Assembly: GCA_002433675.1 (NCBI GenBank)
Contig: DJIP01000366.1
Span: 8,570 to 19,040, forward strand
Source of the DNA: Halomonas halophila
Lineage (GTDB): Bacteria > Pseudomonadota > Gammaproteobacteria > Pseudomonadales > Halomonadaceae
Direction of reading: 5' to 3'
DNA: 10,471 bases
The notes under the pieces are model-generated. The model was not told the origin of the DNA. It did no database searches and worked only from the letters and a program-made list of their open reading frames with translations. The translations under genes were made by a program, and so were the position numbers. This document shows, in pieces, positions 7,827 to 10,471 of this stretch. Every line of letters begins with the position of its first letter. The first letter of the stretch is position 1.

Positions 7827-8480
7827 CTAGGGCGGCGCAGGACCAAGGGGGTTGGCGGGAAGCAGGCGGCTGGCACGCTGCACATGGATGACGATGCCGG
7901 CACTGCGTTGACGCACCTCTCCCGACGGGGCCAGCACCACCAGGCCCAGGCGATGCTCACCACGCTCCAGATTGGTGAGCCACAGAGGACCGCTGCCGCT
8001 GACGCTGGTGGCCAGCACGCCGTCGACCTCCAAGCCGAGACGGTCCCCCGTTGCCGGCGGGGGACTGATTGCGGCCAGCAGCTTGAGCCGTCCCCCGGCC
8101 CCAGTGGGCAACACGCTGTCATCCGCCGGGGAGGCGATGGCCAGGACATCGTGGGGCTGGAAGACATCGGCGTCGCCATCTGGACCTGGAACTGAAGGCG
8201 CCGCAGGCCTGGAGGGCGATGCCACATCCACCGCGGGGGCGCTGGACAACGGCGGCGGATCCAGTTCACGGGCGCCGGCCGAGGGCGTGTCGCTGTAGCG
8301 CACGACGCCGTCGGCACCGACGCTGCGATAGATCGTACTCGCGGGCACCGCCTCGGCCACGATCAATGCCAGCCCGGACGATGCCAGCAAGACAATCGCC
8401 ACCAGCGACAACCGTATCAGCGGCGCAGTTTCGCCCTCGCCCGACACCCGGCCTGCCCTGCCTGTCCATCCCTGCATCAT
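7827..8480 (-). CDS. DUF4124 domain-containing exported or membrane-anchored protein
   Basis: This 217-residue protein has unknown function. After a polar start, a hydrophobic stretch at about 21-45 (LIRLSLVAIVLLASSGLALI) is a signal anchor or late signal peptide, with possible cleavage after VPA (45-47). A compact DUF4124 motif follows: TIYRSVGADGVVRYSDTP (49-66), the 'Yr-w-D-dG-v-ySD-P' pattern seen in many small gammaproteobacterial envelope proteins. A Pro/Ala-rich linker (about 75-108) leads to a C-terminal beta-rich region (about 111-202) with LEVDGVLA and LTNLERGEHRLGLVVL, which looks like an immunoglobulin-like sandwich. The start is uncertain: the frame opens at a TTG at 8540, but ATG-ATG at 8480/8477 has AAGG 8 nt upstream and is preferred. 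It lies between glnA and ntrBC, a place where such a gene also occurs in related gammaproteobacteria to my knowledge. I see no clear promoter of its own. Confidence 0.8.
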   Translation of the reverse strand: MMQGWTGRAGRVSGEGETAPLIRLSLVAIVLLASSGLALIVAEAVPASTIYRSVGADGVVRYSDTPSAGARELDPPPLSSAPAVDVASPSRPAAPSVPGPDGDADVFQPHDVLAIASPADDSVLPTGAGGRLKLLAAISPPPATGDRLGLEVDGVLATSVSGSGPLWLTNLERGEHRLGLVVLAPSGEVRQRSAGIVIHVQRASRLLPANPLGPAPP

Positions 8481-8533
8481 CGTGATTGCCTTCAGCGACC
8501 GTCCCCTGATGAGGATGACGGCCGTCACGACCC

Positions 8534-8561
8534 GCGCCAAGGGGATCCCTTGCCCAGGCGC
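8534..8561. repeat. Bulged inverted repeat ahead of the DUF4124 gene
   Basis: Inner arms CAAGGG (8538-8543) and CCCTTG (8547-8552) are separated by GAT. Outer arms GCGC (8534-8537) and GCGC (8558-8561) extend the stem across a 5-nt bulge. It lies just past the glnA terminator and upstream of the preferred DUF4124 start. No U tract follows, so it could be a leader hairpin or chance. Confidence 0.4.
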
Positions 8562-8572
8562 AAGACCCGCGC

Positions 8573-8606
8573 AAAAAAATCGGCCCCGCGATGATCGCGG
8601 GGCCGA
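8573..8606 (-). terminator. Intrinsic terminator of glnA
   Basis: On the minus strand a 13-bp near-perfect GC-rich stem, with arms 8580-8592 and 8594-8606 around a single central base, is followed directly by seven T's (7 A's on the plus strand at 8573-8579). It starts 25 bp after the glnA stop. This is a classic Rho-independent terminator that should largely separate glnA from the downstream genes. Confidence 0.93.
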
Positions 8607-8631
8607 CGGAACGCACGCAGCGCTATGCCGA

Positions 8632-10038
8632 TCAGCAGCTGTAGTACATGTCGAACTCGATCGGGTGGGTCGCCATGCGCAGACGCTCGACGTCCTCGTT
8701 CTTCAGCTCGATGTAGGCATCGATCATGTCATCGGTGAAGACGCCGCCTTCGGTCAGGAAGCTGCGGCCCTCGTCGAGGGCTGCCAGCGCCTGGTCGAGG
8801 CTCTCGGCCACGGTCGGGATGGCCTTGCCTTCTTCCGGCGGCAGGTCATAGAGGTTCTTGTCCATGGCGTCGCCAGGATGAATCTTGTTCTTGATGCCGT
8901 CGATGCCGGCCATCAGCATCGCCGCGAAGCACAGGTAGGGGTTGGCGGTCGGGTCGGGGAAACGCGCCTCGACACGCTTGCCCTTCGGGCTTGCGGTGTA
9001 CGGGATACGGATGGACGCAGAACGGTTGCGGGCGCTGTAGGCCAGCATGACCGGCGCTTCGAAGCCCGGCACCAGACGCTTGTAGGAGTTGGTAGAAGCG
9101 TTGGTGAAGGCGTTCAGGGCGCGGGCGTGCTTGATGATGCCGCCGATGTAGTAAAGCGCCATTTCGGACAGACCCGCGTACTCGTCACCGGCAAACTGGT
9201 TCTGACCGTCCTTCCAGAAAGACTGGTGGACGTGCATGCCGCTGCCGTTGTCGCCGACCAGCGGCTTGGGCATGAAGGTGGCGGTCTTGCCGTAGGCGTG
9301 AGCCACATTGTGGATCACGTACTTCATTTCCTGAACTTCGTCGGCCTTCTTGACCAGGGTGTTGAAGGCAACACCGATCTCGTTCTGGCCGGCGTTGGAC
9401 ACCTCGTGGTGGTGCACCTCGACCTTCTGGCCGATGGCCTCGAGGGTGTTGCACATGGCACCGCGCATGTCATGGAAGCTGTCCACCGGCGGAACCGGGA
9501 AGTAGCCACCCTTGACCCGCGGACGGTGACCCAGGTTGCCACCTTCGACGGCGCGGTCGGTGGACCAGGCACCCTCTTCGGAGCTGATCTTGTACATGGC
9601 GCCTTCGATATCGGCCTTCCAGTGCACCTCATCGAAGATGAAGAACTCGGGCTCGGGGCCGAAGAAGGCGGTATCGCCCAGACCAGACGACTGCAGGTAG
9701 GCCTCGGCGCGCTTGGCGATGGAGCGCGGATCACGCTCGTAGCCCTGCATGGTGGCCGGCTCGATGATGTCGCAACGCAGGATCAGGGTCGCGTCTTCGG
9801 TGAAGGGGTCGAGGAAGCCGGTGCCGTCCTCCGGACGCAGGATCATGTCGGACTCGTTGATGCCCTTCCAGCCGTTGATGGAGGAGCCATCGAACATCTG
9901 GCCATTCTCGAAGAACTCTTCGTCGACCTCGGCGGCCGGAATGGTGACGTGCTGCTCTTTGCCGCGGGTATCGGTGAAGCGCAGGTCAACCCACTTCACA
10001 TCATGTTCGTTGATCAGGGCGAGGGTCTTGTCTGACAT
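8632..10038 (-). CDS. glnA: Glutamine synthetase, type I (adenylylatable)
   Basis: This 468-residue cytosolic enzyme makes glutamine from glutamate, ammonia and ATP and acts as a dodecamer in the family. It has the Asp50/Ser53 loop (MFDGSS), metal-binding Glu129 and Glu131 (GPEPEFF), Glu212 and Glu220 ([10 protein letters not shown]), His269 (GSGMHVHQS) and Glu357 (VEARF). It also has the glutamate-flap Glu327 and substrate Arg339/Arg344 region. Tyr397 in NLYDLPPEE is the site adenylylated by GlnE in the GSI-beta type, so post-translational shut-off is expected. Length and C-terminus (EFDMYYSC) fit the family; E. coli has 469 residues. GGAGGA lies 4 nt before the ATG. It is a single-gene transcript closed by a strong terminator. 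Upstream sites indicate sigma-54/NtrC control. Confidence 0.98.
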   Translation of the reverse strand: MSDKTLALINEHDVKWVDLRFTDTRGKEQHVTIPAAEVDEEFFENGQMFDGSSINGWKGINESDMILRPEDGTGFLDPFTEDATLILRCDIIEPATMQGYERDPRSIAKRAEAYLQSSGLGDTAFFGPEPEFFIFDEVHWKADIEGAMYKISSEEGAWSTDRAVEGGNLGHRPRVKGGYFPVPPVDSFHDMRGAMCNTLEAIGQKVEVHHHEVSNAGQNEIGVAFNTLVKKADEVQEMKYVIHNVAHAYGKTATFMPKPLVGDNGSGMHVHQSFWKDGQNQFAGDEYAGLSEMALYYIGGIIKHARALNAFTNASTNSYKRLVPGFEAPVMLAYSARNRSASIRIPYTASPKGKRVEARFPDPTANPYLCFAAMLMAGIDGIKNKIHPGDAMDKNLYDLPPEEGKAIPTVAESLDQALAALDEGRSFLTEGGVFTDDMIDAYIELKNEDVERLRMATHPIEFDMYYSC

Positions 10039-10211
10039 GTGGTCCTCCAGAGTGGAACTTGTCTCGTGACTCGAGCGTTGCGCAACGGCGCCAATCCCAT
10101 GTCACCGGTTTGAAACGGGGGATGATCCAGGGAATAAAAGGGGTACCGGGATCCTTTGTAGCACGCTCCCGGGACACTGCCCATGGCAACGTGCGCGACA
10201 CGATGACACTG
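10039..10211 (-). other. Long glnA 5' leader
   Basis: From the predicted sigma-54 start near 10211 to the glnA ATG there are about 173 nt. The region holds a 12-bp palindrome CGTTGCGCAACG (10076-10087) but no riboswitch class I recognise. Open frames crossing it begin upstream of or overlap the promoter and look spurious. Confidence 0.45.
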
Positions 10212-10221
10212 CCAACCACAA

Positions 10222-10237
10222 TGCAGATTGCGTGCCA
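10222..10237 (-). promoter_or_regulatory. Sigma-54 promoter of glnA
   Basis: The minus strand reads TGGCACG-CAAT-CTGCA: a full -24 element and a near-perfect -12 element, with GG (10236-10235) and GC (10224-10223) exactly 10 bp apart. The predicted start is near 10211. It corresponds to glnAp2 of enterobacteria. I found no convincing sigma-70 promoter for glnA. Confidence 0.88.
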
Positions 10238-10267
10238 GCATTGCACCAGCATCGACCAAAAAAACGA

Positions 10268-10280
10268 CAAGTAATTGTTT
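10268..10280 (-). promoter_or_regulatory. Possible IHF site in glnA upstream region
   Basis: The minus strand AAACAATTACTTG matches the IHF consensus WATCAANNNNTTR at 8 of 9 fixed positions. A run of seven A's on the plus strand lies beside it (10258-10264). It falls between the NtrC dyads and the sigma-54 promoter, about 63 bp upstream of the start, where DNA bending would help looping. Confidence 0.4.
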
Positions 10281-10359
10281 CATATGAGCTTTATCCCGAC
10301 ATACTGTTTGCGCCAGCTTAGGGCACAAAGAGATGCAGCCATCAGCAGACGGCGATCAA

Positions 10360-10376
10360 TGCACCACAAGAGTGCA
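10360..10376. promoter_or_regulatory. NtrC-binding dyad 1 upstream of glnA
   Basis: TGCACCACAAGAGTGCA has perfect TGCAC/GTGCA arms with the N7 spacing of the NtrC consensus. It is centred about 157 bp upstream of the predicted start and exactly 30 bp, about three helical turns, from the next site. Confidence 0.72.
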
Positions 10377-10390
10377 ATAAAGACAAAGAC

Positions 10391-10405
10391 GCACCACTTT
10401 GGAAC
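10391..10405. promoter_or_regulatory. NtrC-binding dyad 2 upstream of glnA (weaker)
   Basis: GCACCACTTTGGAAC matches GCACCA-N3-TGGTGC at all but two positions of one half-site. Its centre is 30 bp from dyad 1, similar to the same-face spacing of the E. coli glnA enhancer pair, which strengthens the call. Confidence 0.55.
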
Positions 10406-10425
10406 TTTGTGACAGGAGCTATAAA
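10398..10425 (+). promoter_or_regulatory. Possible rightward sigma-70 promoter for a divergent gene beyond the window
   Basis: TTTGGA (10398-10403), 16 bp, TATAAA (10420-10425) is a plausible -35/-10 pair reading out of the window. The -35 overlaps the second NtrC dyad. The gene it would serve cannot be seen; the remaining 46 bp show no start codon I can support. Confidence 0.35.
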
Positions 10426-10471
10426 CTCTGCCGGGGCGATCGCGAGATGTCAGTGGGCGCTGGAACCTTTC

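Noticed and set aside
7800..7827. GTCCGC/GCGGAC inverted repeat after the DUF4124 gene as a terminator
   Set aside because: It has only 6-bp arms with a 16-nt spacer and no U tract; too weak to call.
8481..8540. Upstream TTG start for the DUF4124 protein at 8540
   Set aside because: The TTG has a poor ribosome site and sits within an inverted repeat; ATG at 8480 with AAGG 8 nt upstream is preferred, though not proven.
8482..10035. A 517-residue open frame on the plus strand opposite glnA and its downstream region
   Set aside because: It is a low-complexity shadow (Val/Gly/Asp/His-rich) of the reverse complement of glnA codons in GC-rich DNA, and it crosses the glnA terminator. glnA itself is beyond doubt.
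10014..10328. A 104-residue minus-strand frame in the glnA upstream region, including a signal-peptide-like MKQLLVVFLVDAGAML
   Set aside because: It spans the IHF-like site, the sigma-54 promoter and the glnA ribosome site. Transcripts from the promoter would start inside it.

Overview
The window looks like chromosomal DNA of a GC-rich gammaproteobacterium. The gene order glnA - DUF4124 protein - ntrB - ntrC, the enterobacterial-type adenylylatable glutamine synthetase and the general protein style suggest a Halomonas-like or Pseudomonas-like organism. I favour the Halomonadaceae, but this is inference from gene content and not from a database search. I see no mobile element, CRISPR array, rRNA or tRNA, and the gene content is housekeeping and metabolic.

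Layout. The left edge (1-140, minus) is the N-terminus of a hydroxymethylglutaryl-CoA lyase that runs off the window. After a 301-bp divergent intergenic region come two tightly packed plus-strand genes: a proton-coupled oligopeptide (POT/PTR2) transporter and, 2 bp after it, a long-form M24B Xaa-Pro aminopeptidase. The pair reads as a peptide uptake and proline-peptide hydrolysis unit. It ends at a 44-bp perfect palindrome that probably terminates transcription from both sides. From there to 10038 every gene is on the minus strand.

Reading in the direction of transcription (right to left), the nitrogen-control block starts with glnA (glutamine synthetase). Its upstream region has two NtrC-type dyads 30 bp apart, an IHF-like site and a textbook sigma-54 promoter. 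glnA is closed by a strong intrinsic terminator. Next are a small exported or membrane-anchored DUF4124 protein, then a 299-bp gap with two overlapping NtrC dyads and a second sigma-54 promoter, then ntrB and ntrC overlapping by 8 bp. Last is a predicted outer-membrane beta-barrel protein of the family often annotated as 'transporter' or 'neuromedin U', convergent with the peptidase.

How it works together. NtrB senses nitrogen status, in known systems through PII, and phosphorylates NtrC, which activates sigma-54 RNA polymerase at glnA. The cis sites imply that ntrBC is itself under NtrC and sigma-54 control, separately from glnA. This differs from the enterobacterial glnALG operon. No strikingly novel system is visible. 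The most interesting features are the double NtrC/sigma-54 wiring, the unusually overlapped NtrC sites, and the two uncharacterised envelope proteins flanking the regulator genes.
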